A stretch of DNA of 64,000 nt from Clostridia bacterium (lineage in GTDB: Bacteria; Bacillota; Clostridia; Oscillospirales; Acutalibacteraceae). Made by a program: the position numbers and the translations under genes. The stretch covers positions 1 to 64,000 of the forward strand of contig JAFXCZ010000013.1 in NCBI GenBank assembly GCA_017516445.1, written 5' to 3'. Numbering within the stretch: the first letter of the stretch is position 1; each line of letters opens with the position of its first letter. Shown here in pieces: positions 55,695 through 64,000 of this stretch. The notes beneath the pieces are model-generated. The model worked only from the letters and a program-made list of their open reading frames with translations, did no database searches and was not told where the DNA came from.

Positions 55695-56503
55695 AAACTG
55701 TTTATATCCACCTTTTCAACCAGCCTGTCATCAATTTCTTTCTGCAGTAAAACACTTGCCTGTTCTTTAAAGAAATTAGGCTTATCGCTTACAAAAAATT
55801 TATGGTCACCGCCGTTTTCACTGTATAGAGCTTTTTCGTTGAGAAAATCTGCAACAGCCTTAGCGGTAGCCGTACCCGCATTTATAAGGGCAACACCCTC
55901 ACCTAAAACACTGGCAATCGCGTCACTAAGCACAGGATAATGTGTACAGCCCAAAATCAAGGTATCTGCACCGAAATCAATTATAGGTTTTAAGTAACGC
56001 TTAACCGTTTCCAAAACGATTGCATCCTCTTTTTTATACCAGCCCTCTTCCACTAACGGCACAAACAACGGACAAGCACAGGTAATAACCGAAGCGTTGG
56101 GGTTAAGCCTCAAGATTTCAGCCTTGTGCTGACCGCTCGATACAGTAGCCGAGGTTCCGATAACGGCGATTTTACCGTTTTTTGTGGTATTTACCGCAGT
56201 TTTACAGGCGTGCGATACCACCTCAAAAAAAGGAACGGGAAGCTTTTTTGCGGTATCACTCGCTACCGAGGACACCGTACCGCAAGCGGCAACAATCAGC
56301 TTTACGTTGTGCGTTAACAAAAACTGCTCATCCTCTAAAGCGTATTTTTTAATTGTGTCAACGCTTCTGTTGCCGTATGGCACACGGCCTGTATCACCGA
56401 AATATACAATGTCTTCTTTTGGCAATTCTTTAATAAGCTCTTTAACAACCGTTAATCCGCCAAGTCCCGAATCGAATACACCGATAGGGCGATTATCAGC
56501 CAC
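55691..56503 (-). CDS. murI: Glutamate racemase
   Basis: Makes D-glutamate for peptidoglycan. The 270-residue protein has IGVFDSGLGGLTV near residue 7, the first catalytic cysteine in VAACGTVSS (usually ACNTAS), and the second in LILGCTHYP. The first GTG (56512) touches the SD AAGGAG; the GTG at 56503 is 8 nt away and is taken as the start. It is the first gene of a seven-gene operon running to ysxC. Confidence 0.93.
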   Translation of the reverse strand: MADNRPIGVFDSGLGGLTVVKELIKELPKEDIVYFGDTGRVPYGNRSVDTIKKYALEDEQFLLTHNVKLIVAACGTVSSVASDTAKKLPVPFFEVVSHACKTAVNTTKNGKIAVIGTSATVSSGQHKAEILRLNPNASVITCACPLFVPLVEEGWYKKEDAIVLETVKRYLKPIIDFGADTLILGCTHYPVLSDAIASVLGEGVALINAGTATAKAVADFLNEKALYSENGGDHKFFVSDKPNFFKEQASVLLQKEIDDRLVEKVDINSL

Positions 56504-56962
56504 GAAACCCACTCCTTAAAATATTTATTCAATATATCATACCATATTTTTACGCCTTTTTCAACCGCTAAATGCGTTTTTTAAGGAATTTGATATTGGT
56601 TTTTCTAGAGAACGACATCCTCTCGACGTCACATATTTATATTTGTACCAACCGCACACGAAAATAAACATTGCCACCTTGTCGCTAATGCCGCGACGGG
56701 CACACCCTTTCTTGTGTTGGCGAAAAGAAAGGGTGCAAAGATTCGCCTGAAAGGGAAATTTCGATTTCCCCTTCGGTGTCGAATTGCCGCTCACAATAAA
56801 ACGCCACCGAAGAGTGAAAACCAAGATTTTCAATTCGGTGGCAAGTATGTACTATTTTAAAATTTCATCGCGACACCTTCAACCCCTCGACAAAGGGCTC
56901 CGCCCTTGACCCGATTTCAGTCTATATAGTTTTTTCATAGAGCACAGCACCCTCAACATTAC

Positions 56963-56991
56963 AAAAAACGGGAGGCGAAACGCCTCCCTTA
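56963..56991 (-). terminator. Terminator behind the spoIVB relic
   Basis: On the minus strand GGGAGGCG / CGCCTCCC closes a 3-nt loop and runs into six T's. It directly follows the relic's stop codon. Confidence 0.8.
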
Positions 56992-57096
56992 AAATATGCT
57001 TATATAATTTCCGTATCCCTTGTTGCTGTCATCAATAAGCACGTGGGTAACTGCACCGATAAGCTTGCCGTTTTGGATAATAGGACTTCCCGACAC
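56989..57096 (-). pseudogene. C-terminal relic of a SpoIVB-type protease
   Basis: About 35 codons read [20 protein letters not shown] then [12 protein letters not shown] and a stop, matching the catalytic-serine end of the full spoIVB gene at 61770-63014 ([20 protein letters not shown]). Nucleotide identity over roughly 90 bases is only about 75%, so it is not a recent copy of that gene. Upstream sequence (above 57105) shows no further homology and no start codon. A stop and terminator follow, as in a normal gene end. Confidence 0.75.
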
Positions 57097-57159
57097 GAGT
57101 GTGTCAATATAGGACCAACACATTTTTATTTCAAATAAATTCTTAAATTTCCTTTAAAC

Positions 57160-57196
57160 ACAAAGAAATCGCAACGATTAGGCACGATTTCTTTGT
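57160..57196. repeat. 12-bp inverted repeat
   Basis: ACAAAGAAATCG at 57160-57171 is exactly complementary to 57185-57196 across a 13-nt loop. It lies about 75 nt beyond the stop of the large secreted protein and may help end its transcript, though the T-run is weak. Confidence 0.5.
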
Positions 57197-57271
57197 ATTA
57201 TTGGTAATTAAATTTTCACGGCATGTGTTATATTAGGACCAATAAAGTCGCATTTTTTATCTATAATATTT

Positions 57272-60200
57272 TCACTTTGATAAAGCAATAAATTCTTTCA
57301 AAGCAACTAAATCACAAATATTTATTGTCTCATCTTTATTGCAATCCCCATCAGGAGATATATCACAATCATTTAAAAGATATCTCTTTACTGTGACTAA
57401 ATCCTGTGAACTAACTATACCATCCCCCGAGGCGTCGTAATCAACTCTAATGAGTGAAATATTTATATTATTTTCTGCTGCAAATTTTTTTGCAAAAGAA
57501 GAATAGTAACAATATATAGTAAAATCCGAATTATTTATAAAAGCATTATTAGCTATTGAAGTTACACTAAACGGAATAGTAATTCTTTCATAATCTTTTA
57601 ACCCATAAAAAGCATAATTATTTATCGTCGTTACACCTTCATCTATAATTATATCTTTTATATATTTGCTATAACCATTTACTTCTAAACAAGCAAAATT
57701 AGGAATATTAGTATCACCATAAACTCTTAACACTTTTTCAATCGAATCTAATCTCCAACCCACTCCAGAAGAAAATGCTCCATTTAAAACTGTGACTACT
57801 TCAACAGTTACATTCTGAATAAATCCCAAATAACCTATCGTTACTACTTTTTTGCCTTCAGTAGAAAAATCATAATTCGCAATATAATTAGAAATATTTT
57901 GAACACTACCATCACTGTATAACAAATTAACACTCATACCCGTTTTATTAAATGTTTCATTTGTTAAATATACTTTTTGCGTAGGTTCTTTTGATATTTG
58001 CAAATCTATTACTAATGGTTTTTTTATAGTTAAACAAATAGGTTTGCTATACACTTTTGCAGAAGGCTTTTTAACATTTTTGATAATAGCATAATAATAA
58101 TAATTGCCTATTTCAGTAATATTTGGAACAAAGGAATTTCCTTCATAAACTAAAGTTCCACCATCCTTAGAAGAATATGGAGTTTGATACCAATTAATAC
58201 TAAGGTCATCTAGATTATCAATACTTGCATTTATACACAATGATTGAATCTCTTGCCCTAAATAATAAGAAGCACTTTGCGATTGACTAACTATAGTTGG
58301 CAAACAAAAAGACTCTTCGTTGTATGATATGAATTGTGCTAAATAGTGATGATCTTTAGTGACTTTAAAACTGTATATATTTTGAGTGCTAATAGTTTCT
58401 CCCGTAGATAAATCAATCCAGCCAATAAATTTATATCCGTCATTTGCTTCGGCAGCGATAGTTACATTATTATCTGCCAAATAAACACCGTTTCCTGATA
58501 TAGTGCCTCCGTTCGCTATATTAGAAGTGGTTTCCACTCTGAATTTTATGCCACGACTATCAACTTCAGAATTCAACTTAGCCAAAAGATATTCTATCAA
58601 ATCATTCTTATAAGTTTCACAATCCATGTTGGTAATCGTATTAAGTGTGTTCGCAGCATTCAATAAATACATACGAAAATCCTCATCTGGAGTATATGTG
58701 TGCTCTAAATAGGATTGCTTTTTGCTATAATAACTAACAATTGCATTTTGCAATTTATCATTATAATCGCAAGGGAAACCATATGATATCATACCATCAA
58801 AATTCCAACTTGCAGAACCAGTATCTAAATTTATCATAGCATTTAATAGATCAGGATTTTCTTTACTTAAGTAATAATACGTAAACGCATACCATCCAGC
58901 TTCTGTTGATTCTGCATTTTGATAGACCTCTTTAACCTCATCAATATATGCGTTTGATAAACTCCAAGCACCAGAGACGACACCCAGTAATGATGCGGAT
59001 GATATTGCCTTTACTAAATCTGTAGCAGTGCCGAAATATTCATAGCCCTCCTTGGCAGCTTTTATTATTTCTGCTGTTTTGCTATCAAAATGATCGGAAA
59101 AATAACTTAGATTATCTAAACCCAATGTTATTAATGAATCGGCATCTATCGACTCGCCGGATTCCTTCAATGCTTTAATAACAAATTTTGAATTTTTAAC
59201 AAATAACGAATATCCTTTAAGAGAAGAGCTATATGTTGGATTCAAATATGAGGTATCTCCGCCGGAAAGAATATAATATTTTAAATCATCATAATAGTAA
59301 AGTTCAGAAGATTCAGCGAGATTTGCTTTATAAATATCTGTTAAATAACTATAAGACTTTAATGGAATAACAGCGGTAATATCCTCCTTATGTTCTTCTA
59401 TAAACTCATCTATAGTTTTTCCTTGTTTATTAAGGATAATATATTCCGTTTCTCCGTTTTTAAAAGTTACCTTTAGTTCATCTACAATTGCCATGGCGGT
59501 TTTTGCTAACAATAGTGCCTGTAAACCTTCATTAAATGCATCACCGCCATTTAGTTTGTTTTGAAAATAATAGTATTGTGCGTTAAATATTTTAAGCTTT
59601 TCCAAAAAATATTCAAAAGCACCATTAATATCATTAGAAGATATTTTTGCATTAACATTAATCATAACATTATTAATATATTTCTGTGCTCTATCCGAAA
59701 AGATTATATATGCCATCAAATCCTTAATTTGTGCTTGTCCGTTAATATTAAACGCTGTACCGCTGGACGAATCCATAACAGGAATATCGATTGTTTTATA
59801 TAACAACTCTTCATATGTATAATTGCTTAAATACTTCTCGAAAGACTGAAAATAATCACTTTCATTTATCCAAACCTTTAATTGTTTAGCAAAAGATTCT
59901 TCAGAGAAAATAGGATATTCTAATTCGTTTTTTGTTTTAGAAAAGTTTATAAAAGAAGTATCAGTTAGATTAACTTCGGGATTGTTTTTCAAACATGGAT
60001 ATCCACCGTTTTTATCTGGTGAAATAGCCCATGTATTTTTAAAATCAAATCCTTCGTAATTCTGTTGCAGTTTCATTTCAAACGATGTAAGTTTTCTCAC
60101 AGTGGCAGTACTATTTAAGTTGTTTTTTACACCTATCGTAATATTATCTAAATAATAACAAAAGTCAACATCGTATTCATATCCCGATGACCCATAACAT

Positions 60201-61588
60201 ATTGCTGCCGTTCTGGCTTTCGAAGAAATTGTTCCCGTGTTATAACAAAATAGAATCTTAGCACCGCTTCCTGAGTTTGCACCACTGATTCCACCACATG
60301 TTGAATAACTATATTCTGGATTTATCCCGGTAATTGTTCCCGTATTATAGCAATTTTTAATTGTTGTATTATCAAGCCATCCCCATGCAACGATTCCACC
60401 TGCAAAATACTTTTCTGTTGTTATATTTCCCTTATTAAAACAATTTTCAATATTGATAATCGTATCACTACTATGTGGGCAAGTGAGTATACCAGCTGCA
60501 TCACTCCCAACAGCATGTATATCACCGTAATTAGAGCAATTTAAAATCTCACCAGAACTCATAGATACAATAATACCGCCCGCTCCTGCGGTAGTGTTCT
60601 TTTCACTATATATCATTATATTGCCATAATTTTTACAGTTATTAAGCTTGATTCCTCCCGCGATTACAACTATTCCAGAAATATCTCGCTTGTCAGAAGT
60701 AATATCTCCATAATTAACACAATTATAGTATTCTGGATCCCCCTTTGCTTGATAAGATATACCTCCACCTTTAACATAGTTGACAAGGTTTAACTTCATA
60801 TAATTAATACAATTTTCCAATTTCGACGAAGAACAAATTGTAACAATTCCAGAACAATATGCATAATACTCAGGTTCTGCTCCATCATATGTTATACTTC
60901 CTGAAGATGTACAGTTTTTTACAATAGAATCTTTCGCTGAATATACAATTCCAGAACAAGCACTAAAACAACTATCAACATTACCGCTATAATGACAATT
61001 ATAAATAGTACCGCCTATTTGAAACGTAACTATTCCTGCATAATAATGATGTTCAGTGAAAGATGTAGGGTTATAATTTGATTTTGGATATACCACATCA
61101 AGATTTTCTACATAAAGGTTTTGAATAGTTCCAAAAGAAACAGCAAATAGTCCCATATAAAAATAAGGATAATTATTTCCAAATGAAACATTGTAAATCG
61201 TATGACAATTACCCTCAAAAGTGCCAGAAAATGCAACGCATCTATCCTTTGTTAAATCTACACTTGCATAAATATCATACGAAGTCACTTTGCCAATTGG
61301 TGTCCAAGGTTTGTTTTGCAAATCAATATCATTTGCTAAAAATATGTACTCACCTTCAAAATTACGGCCATTATTAACTTCTTTGGCTAAATATGCTAAT
61401 TCTGAGCCTGTACTAATTATATAAGGATCAATTTCGGTACCCGAACCTTTGGCGAAACCTGATGCTATGCTGCCATCCCATTTTGACATAATATTTGTAA
61501 AGTCAACACTTTCTAACGCAAATGCTGATATTGGCAACATTTCAATAATCAAAAGTACACTTAATATTAATGTAATGATTTTTTTCAC
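57272..61588 (-). CDS. Large secreted beta-helix/LRR protein with C-terminal dockerin
   Basis: A 1,438-residue exported protein starting at a GTG 8 nt after GGAG. Signal peptide at about 3-24 (LILSVLLIIEMLPISAFA). Residues about 115-485 are GLUG/beta-helix repeats with recurring N-C-x-N-x-G-x-I units (at least eight). Residues about 545-1050 are a helical region that I do not recognise. Then come an InlB-like repeat (DGYKFIGWIDL), an Ig-like region, a Big_3-like domain (QISKEPTQKVYL), a BspA-type leucine-rich part (ITIPFSVTSIANNAF) and, at 1381-1438, a type I dockerin with two calcium-loop repeats (DASGDGIVSSQD, DCNKDETINICD). It should attach to a cohesin-bearing partner. It is AT-rich compared with its neighbours, suggesting transfer. 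Confidence 0.88.
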   Translation of the reverse strand: MKKIITLILSVLLIIEMLPISAFALESVDFTNIMSKWDGSIASGFAKGSGTEIDPYIISTGSELAYLAKEVNNGRNFEGEYIFLANDIDLQNKPWTPIGKVTSYDIYASVDLTKDRCVAFSGTFEGNCHTIYNVSFGNNYPYFYMGLFAVSFGTIQNLYVENLDVVYPKSNYNPTSFTEHHYYAGIVTFQIGGTIYNCHYSGNVDSCFSACSGIVYSAKDSIVKNCTSSGSITYDGAEPEYYAYCSGIVTICSSSKLENCINYMKLNLVNYVKGGGISYQAKGDPEYYNCVNYGDITSDKRDISGIVVIAGGIKLNNCKNYGNIMIYSEKNTTAGAGGIIVSMSSGEILNCSNYGDIHAVGSDAAGILTCPHSSDTIINIENCFNKGNITTEKYFAGGIVAWGWLDNTTIKNCYNTGTITGINPEYSYSTCGGISGANSGSGAKILFCYNTGTISSKARTAAICYGSSGYEYDVDFCYYLDNITIGVKNNLNSTATVRKLTSFEMKLQQNYEGFDFKNTWAISPDKNGGYPCLKNNPEVNLTDTSFINFSKTKNELEYPIFSEESFAKQLKVWINESDYFQSFEKYLSNYTYEELLYKTIDIPVMDSSSGTAFNINGQAQIKDLMAYIIFSDRAQKYINNVMINVNAKISSNDINGAFEYFLEKLKIFNAQYYYFQNKLNGGDAFNEGLQALLLAKTAMAIVDELKVTFKNGETEYIILNKQGKTIDEFIEEHKEDITAVIPLKSYSYLTDIYKANLAESSELYYYDDLKYYILSGGDTSYLNPTYSSSLKGYSLFVKNSKFVIKALKESGESIDADSLITLGLDNLSYFSDHFDSKTAEIIKAAKEGYEYFGTATDLVKAISSASLLGVVSGAWSLSNAYIDEVKEVYQNAESTEAGWYAFTYYYLSKENPDLLNAMINLDTGSASWNFDGMISYGFPCDYNDKLQNAIVSYYSKKQSYLEHTYTPDEDFRMYLLNAANTLNTITNMDCETYKNDLIEYLLAKLNSEVDSRGIKFRVETTSNIANGGTISGNGVYLADNNVTIAAEANDGYKFIGWIDLSTGETISTQNIYSFKVTKDHHYLAQFISYNEESFCLPTIVSQSQSASYYLGQEIQSLCINASIDNLDDLSINWYQTPYSSKDGGTLVYEGNSFVPNITEIGNYYYYAIIKNVKKPSAKVYSKPICLTIKKPLVIDLQISKEPTQKVYLTNETFNKTGMSVNLLYSDGSVQNISNYIANYDFSTEGKKVVTIGYLGFIQNVTVEVVTVLNGAFSSGVGWRLDSIEKVLRVYGDTNIPNFACLEVNGYSKYIKDIIIDEGVTTINNYAFYGLKDYERITIPFSVTSIANNAFINNSDFTIYCYYSSFAKKFAAENNINISLIRVDYDASGDGIVSSQDLVTVKRYLLNDCDISPDGDCNKDETINICDLVALKEFIALSK

Positions 61589-61736
61589 TTGACCATCTCC
61601 AAAATAATAAAGCACGGCTACCGAAGTAGACCGCACAAAAAACGCAAACTCCGATAGTCACCAAACTAAATCAATATGCGAGTACATTAATTTTATTTGG
61701 CAAATTTCAGTATATCATATTTTGTCTTAAAATGCA

Positions 61737-61768
61737 ATAGAAAAGGACTCCGATTAGGAGTCCTTACT
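61737..61768 (-). terminator. Terminator of spoIVB
   Basis: On the minus strand AAGGACTCC / GGAGTCCTT closes a 5-nt loop and runs into TTTTC; it sits just behind the spoIVB stop. Confidence 0.82.
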
Positions 61769-61769
61769 G

Positions 61770-63014
61770 TTATGATGCTTCTTTTAAATTTTCTTCTGCC
61801 ACCCCTTGTGCAGTCTCTAACATATTCTCTGCAAATATACCGTAGCCTTTGGTTGGCTCGTCTATAAGCACGTGTGTGACAGCTCCGATCAGCTTGCCGT
61901 TTTGCAAAATGGGACTGCCGCTCATACCTTGAACAATACCGCCTGTTTTTTCAAGCAAGGCTTTATCGGTTACGGTTATGAGCATATTTTGGGTAGCGGA
62001 ATTATAATTTGAATTGCGAATTTCAATATTACACGAATAATACTGCGGTGCGTCACCGTTTACTGTGCAAAAAATTTCAGCTTCACCCTCTTTAATTTCC
62101 TGCTTTAACGCGATTTCGGTAAGGTTGGTGAACTTCAAATTTCCGCTGAAATCAGAGTATATTCCCTGCTCACAGTTAAGGCAAATATCTCCCAGTGTTT
62201 CATAATTAAATCTGCCCTTTAATTGACCGGGTGTGCCCATCTTCCCTTTCTCAACCGAAATTATCTGCGCAGAAACAATCTCACCCTTATTAATCTTCAA
62301 AAGCTTTTTACTATCGTCATCGCAAACCCCGTGACCGAGTCCGCACAAAAGATTGGTTGACGGGCTGTAAAAGGTAAGCGTACCTATTCCCGCCGAGCTG
62401 TCCTTTACCCATACTCCAATCTTATAATCGCCCGTATCCTTTGATTTTACAGCGCTTAACGAAAACCACAGCTTTTTATTACCGCGCATTACCTCAAGCC
62501 GCATTTTTTCGCCCTTAGAGTTTTCTACAATATACCCTAATTCCTCATTTGTTAAAACCTCTTTGCCGTCAACCGACAAAATATAATCCCCTATCCTTAG
62601 TCCTGCTTTTTTAGCAGGATTTTTTGTGCCACTTTCTGTTATAACCTCTGTAATATCACTCACAAGCACACCCTTAGTGTAAATCTTCATGCCAAACGGT
62701 GTTCCTAAAACTGCCACCTGCAGTTCATCAATAATCTCTACCTTGGCAGTAGAAATCGGTATAAGCCCAAAAGCCTTTAAATCAACCTCAAATTTCTCGC
62801 CTACACTGTAAGCACCGCCGACGCGGGAAAAATTAGAGCCGTTATACTCCGCCGTAATGGGAACCGCCGCGTTGATATTAAGTGTTTCTCCGCTTTTGAT
62901 TTTAAACTCATTCTCAACATTATAGTCTAAATATATAACAGTGCCAAAAACCAAAATATTAAAGCACAAAAAAACAAAAAATAAAGTTTTTATTAAAACC
63001 CGTGCAAATTTCAA
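61770..63014 (-). CDS. spoIVB: SpoIVB serine peptidase (sporulation signalling)
   Basis: Signalling protease from the forespore that activates pro-sigma-K processing in the mother cell. The TTG at 63014 follows GAGGGTGAT and gives 414 residues; earlier codons run past any ribosome site. It has one membrane helix at about 9-26, a PDZ domain (about 120-205, with NPAKKAGLRIGDYILSVDGK), and the S55 peptidase domain with the catalytic histidine in CGLGHGVCD and the serine in GMSGSPIL. spo0A is usually next to it but here lies 19 kb away. Confidence 0.95.
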   Translation of the reverse strand: MKFARVLIKTLFFVFLCFNILVFGTVIYLDYNVENEFKIKSGETLNINAAVPITAEYNGSNFSRVGGAYSVGEKFEVDLKAFGLIPISTAKVEIIDELQVAVLGTPFGMKIYTKGVLVSDITEVITESGTKNPAKKAGLRIGDYILSVDGKEVLTNEELGYIVENSKGEKMRLEVMRGNKKLWFSLSAVKSKDTGDYKIGVWVKDSSAGIGTLTFYSPSTNLLCGLGHGVCDDDSKKLLKINKGEIVSAQIISVEKGKMGTPGQLKGRFNYETLGDICLNCEQGIYSDFSGNLKFTNLTEIALKQEIKEGEAEIFCTVNGDAPQYYSCNIEIRNSNYNSATQNMLITVTDKALLEKTGGIVQGMSGSPILQNGKLIGAVTHVLIDEPTKGYGIFAENMLETAQGVAEENLKEAS

Positions 63015-63134
63015 AAAATCACCCTCTAATATTTTGCGCGTAACAGCAATTTTTAATAAATGTAAAAAAAACCTTAAATTTTTTAATGATTGAAAAAAAC
63101 GACTGTTTGTGATATAATTTTTTTGGTGATAATT

Positions 63135-63797
63135 TTGACTAAAATATATTTTGTGCGCCACTGTGAAGCCACTGGAAATGTGGCTCAGGTTTTCCAAGGT
63201 GTGAGTGATACTGATATTACCGATTTAGGCGCAAAACAGCTTGAATTTTTAAAAAAACGTTTTGAAAACATCCCCCTAGATACAGTTTATTCAAGCCCGC
63301 TTAAAAGGGCTTATAAAACCGCCCTTGCGCTTAAAAACAACCGTGATATTGAAATTATAGAGCATAAAGGACTTATTGAGCTTAACGGCGGTATTGTTGA
63401 GGGTAAACCGATTAAAGAAACCTTTGAAAAAATGCCCGAGCTTGCTGACGCATGGCAAAATCACCCTGAGGATTTTGCACCGCAAAACGGTGAATCAATG
63501 CGCCACGCTTATGAGCGAATATACAACACTTTTTTAGAAATTGCAAAGAAAAACCCAGGCAAAACCGTAGCATGTGCTACTCACGGCGGTGTTATACGCT
63601 GTTTATTATGTAAGCTTTTAAGTGATGATATTCACAATTTGAAAAACATAACGTTAGCCGACAATACGGCAGTAGCCCTTTTGATTGTCGACGGTGATGA
63701 TGTTACTGTGCAGTTTTATAACGATGCATCTCACGTGCCGCAGGAATTTTTACCAAAAAAAAGCCGTGCATCTGAATTTATGAAGGTGAACAAATGA
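63135..63797 (+). CDS. Histidine phosphatase (phosphoglycerate mutase-like)
   Basis: A 220-residue branch 1 histidine phosphatase. The catalytic motif is VRHCEATGN at residues 7-15 (RHG changed to RHC), then a second catalytic site SSPLKRAYKTA, GESMRHAYER, and the second histidine in CATHGGVIRC. Substrate unknown; relatives include GpmB and CobC-like phosphatases. Start is a TTG 5 nt after GGTGAT. The ruvX gene overlaps its stop by 4 nt. Confidence 0.88.
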   Translation: MTKIYFVRHCEATGNVAQVFQGVSDTDITDLGAKQLEFLKKRFENIPLDTVYSSPLKRAYKTALALKNNRDIEIIEHKGLIELNGGIVEGKPIKETFEKMPELADAWQNHPEDFAPQNGESMRHAYERIYNTFLEIAKKNPGKTVACATHGGVIRCLLCKLLSDDIHNLKNITLADNTAVALLIVDGDDVTVQFYNDASHVPQEFLPKKSRASEFMKVNK

Positions 63798-64000
63798 TAA
63801 TAATGTCAGTAGATTTAGGAAAAGCACGAACAGGCATTGCCGTATCCGACAGCGGCGAAAGCTTTGCTTTTCCAAAAACCGTTATTACCGAATATAATAC
63901 CGAAAAATTAGTGCAAAAAATTTGTGCTTGTGCAGAAGATTACTCTGCCGAGCTTATTGTTGTAGGACTGCCTAAAAATATGGACGGCAGCGAGGGCGAG
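63794..64000 (+). CDS. ruvX: RuvX/YqgF family protein (partial, runs off the end)
   Basis: RNase H-like fold protein, a putative Holliday junction resolvase also linked to rRNA processing. The first 69 residues show the YqgF signature MSVDLGKARTGIAVSDSG and then VVGLPKNMDGSEGE. The ATGA overlap with the phosphatase gene implies coupling. The 3' part lies beyond the window. Confidence 0.92.
   Translation, partial: MIIMSVDLGKARTGIAVSDSGESFAFPKTVITEYNTEKLVQKICACAEDYSAELIVVGLPKNMDGSEGE

Larger units (their letters stand above)
56513..57271. other. Intergenic region with palindromes and a gene relic
   Basis: No complete gene is seen in 759 nt. From left to right it holds a nested hairpin at 56802-56841 (GCCACCGAA with an inner TGAAAA/TTTTCA stem), a GC-rich palindromic AAGGGCTCCGCCCTT at about 56898-56912, a terminator at 56963-56991, a SpoIVB relic at 56989-57096, and a 12-bp hairpin at 57160-57196 between two imperfect 18-nt direct repeats ending AGGACCAA (57101-57118 and 57225-57242). 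A 90-codon frame at 56561-56833 has no ribosome site and is not accepted. Confidence 0.7.

Noticed and set aside
56561..56833. A 90-codon minus-strand open frame
   Set aside because: No ribosome site or recognisable domain; it overlaps palindromic noncoding sequence.

Overview
The window looks like chromosome of an uncultured or little-studied spore-forming Clostridia, probably of the Oscillospiraceae/Ruminococcaceae type. The supporting evidence is a moderately AT-rich base composition, Spo0A, SpoIVB and YtvI (endospore genes), a T-box leader, frequent TTG/GTG starts with strong GGAGG or GGTGAT ribosome sites, and many housekeeping genes of Firmicutes type. Most of the sequence is ordinary core genome in short operons, with clear sigma-A promoters and hairpin terminators.

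Layout. 1-520: noncoding stretch with an initiator tRNA-fMet and a 42-bp copy of its 3' half. 670-3,000: trmB, rsmG and a Noc/ParB-like gene. 3,000-6,800: an aspartate-aminotransferase-like gene, then secD-secF. 6,770-16,800: a membrane glycosyltransferase, tex with a DMT transporter, a galactokinase-like kinase with acetate kinase, tmcAL and citrate synthase. 16,800-24,350: uvrB-uvrA, divergent from a GH2 beta-mannosidase-like gene. 24,360-32,700 (minus strand): a small ORF, recD2, comF, an MreB-family gene and an aminotransferase. Here recD2 is split by a 2.87-kb group II intron carrying its own reverse transcriptase/HNH protein. 32,700-37,510: cdaR-cdaA (cyclic-di-AMP synthesis), a cysteine-desulfurase-like enzyme with a DUF3343 small protein, and a frameshifted ytvI. 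37,600-40,680: homoserine dehydrogenase, aspartate kinase and a DUF4364 protein. 40,700-42,240: tRNA-Thr and a small accessory patch with two unknown membrane proteins. 42,240-45,830: spo0A, tcdA and a CapD/FlaA1-type epimerase/dehydratase. 45,800-48,490: asnS-asnA under an asparagine T-box. 48,490-56,510: a seven-gene operon murI-DUF1934-argS-pncB-lipoprotein-lon-ysxC. 56,510-61,640: an accessory patch with a spoIVB 3' relic and one very large secreted dockerin/beta-helix protein. 61,740-64,000: spoIVB, a histidine phosphatase and the start of ruvX.

How genes work together. Several neighbours share a pathway: the two m7G methyltransferases, hom with aspartate kinase, CdaA with its regulator CdaR, UvrA with UvrB, and SecD with SecF. 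AsnS and AsnA form a matched asparagine supply-and-charging unit. Sporulation genes are scattered, and one (ytvI) appears broken by a single base.

The most interesting objects are the group II intron sitting exactly within the recD2 helicase core, with a duplicated 31-nt hairpin in its RNA; the lone large dockerin protein bracketed by full and relic copies of spoIVB; the tRNA-fMet half-copy that resembles an attachment-site scar; and paired Spo0A boxes between spo0A and tcdA. I found no CRISPR array, prophage, toxin-antitoxin pair or defence island. I cannot point to a clearly new multi-gene system here.
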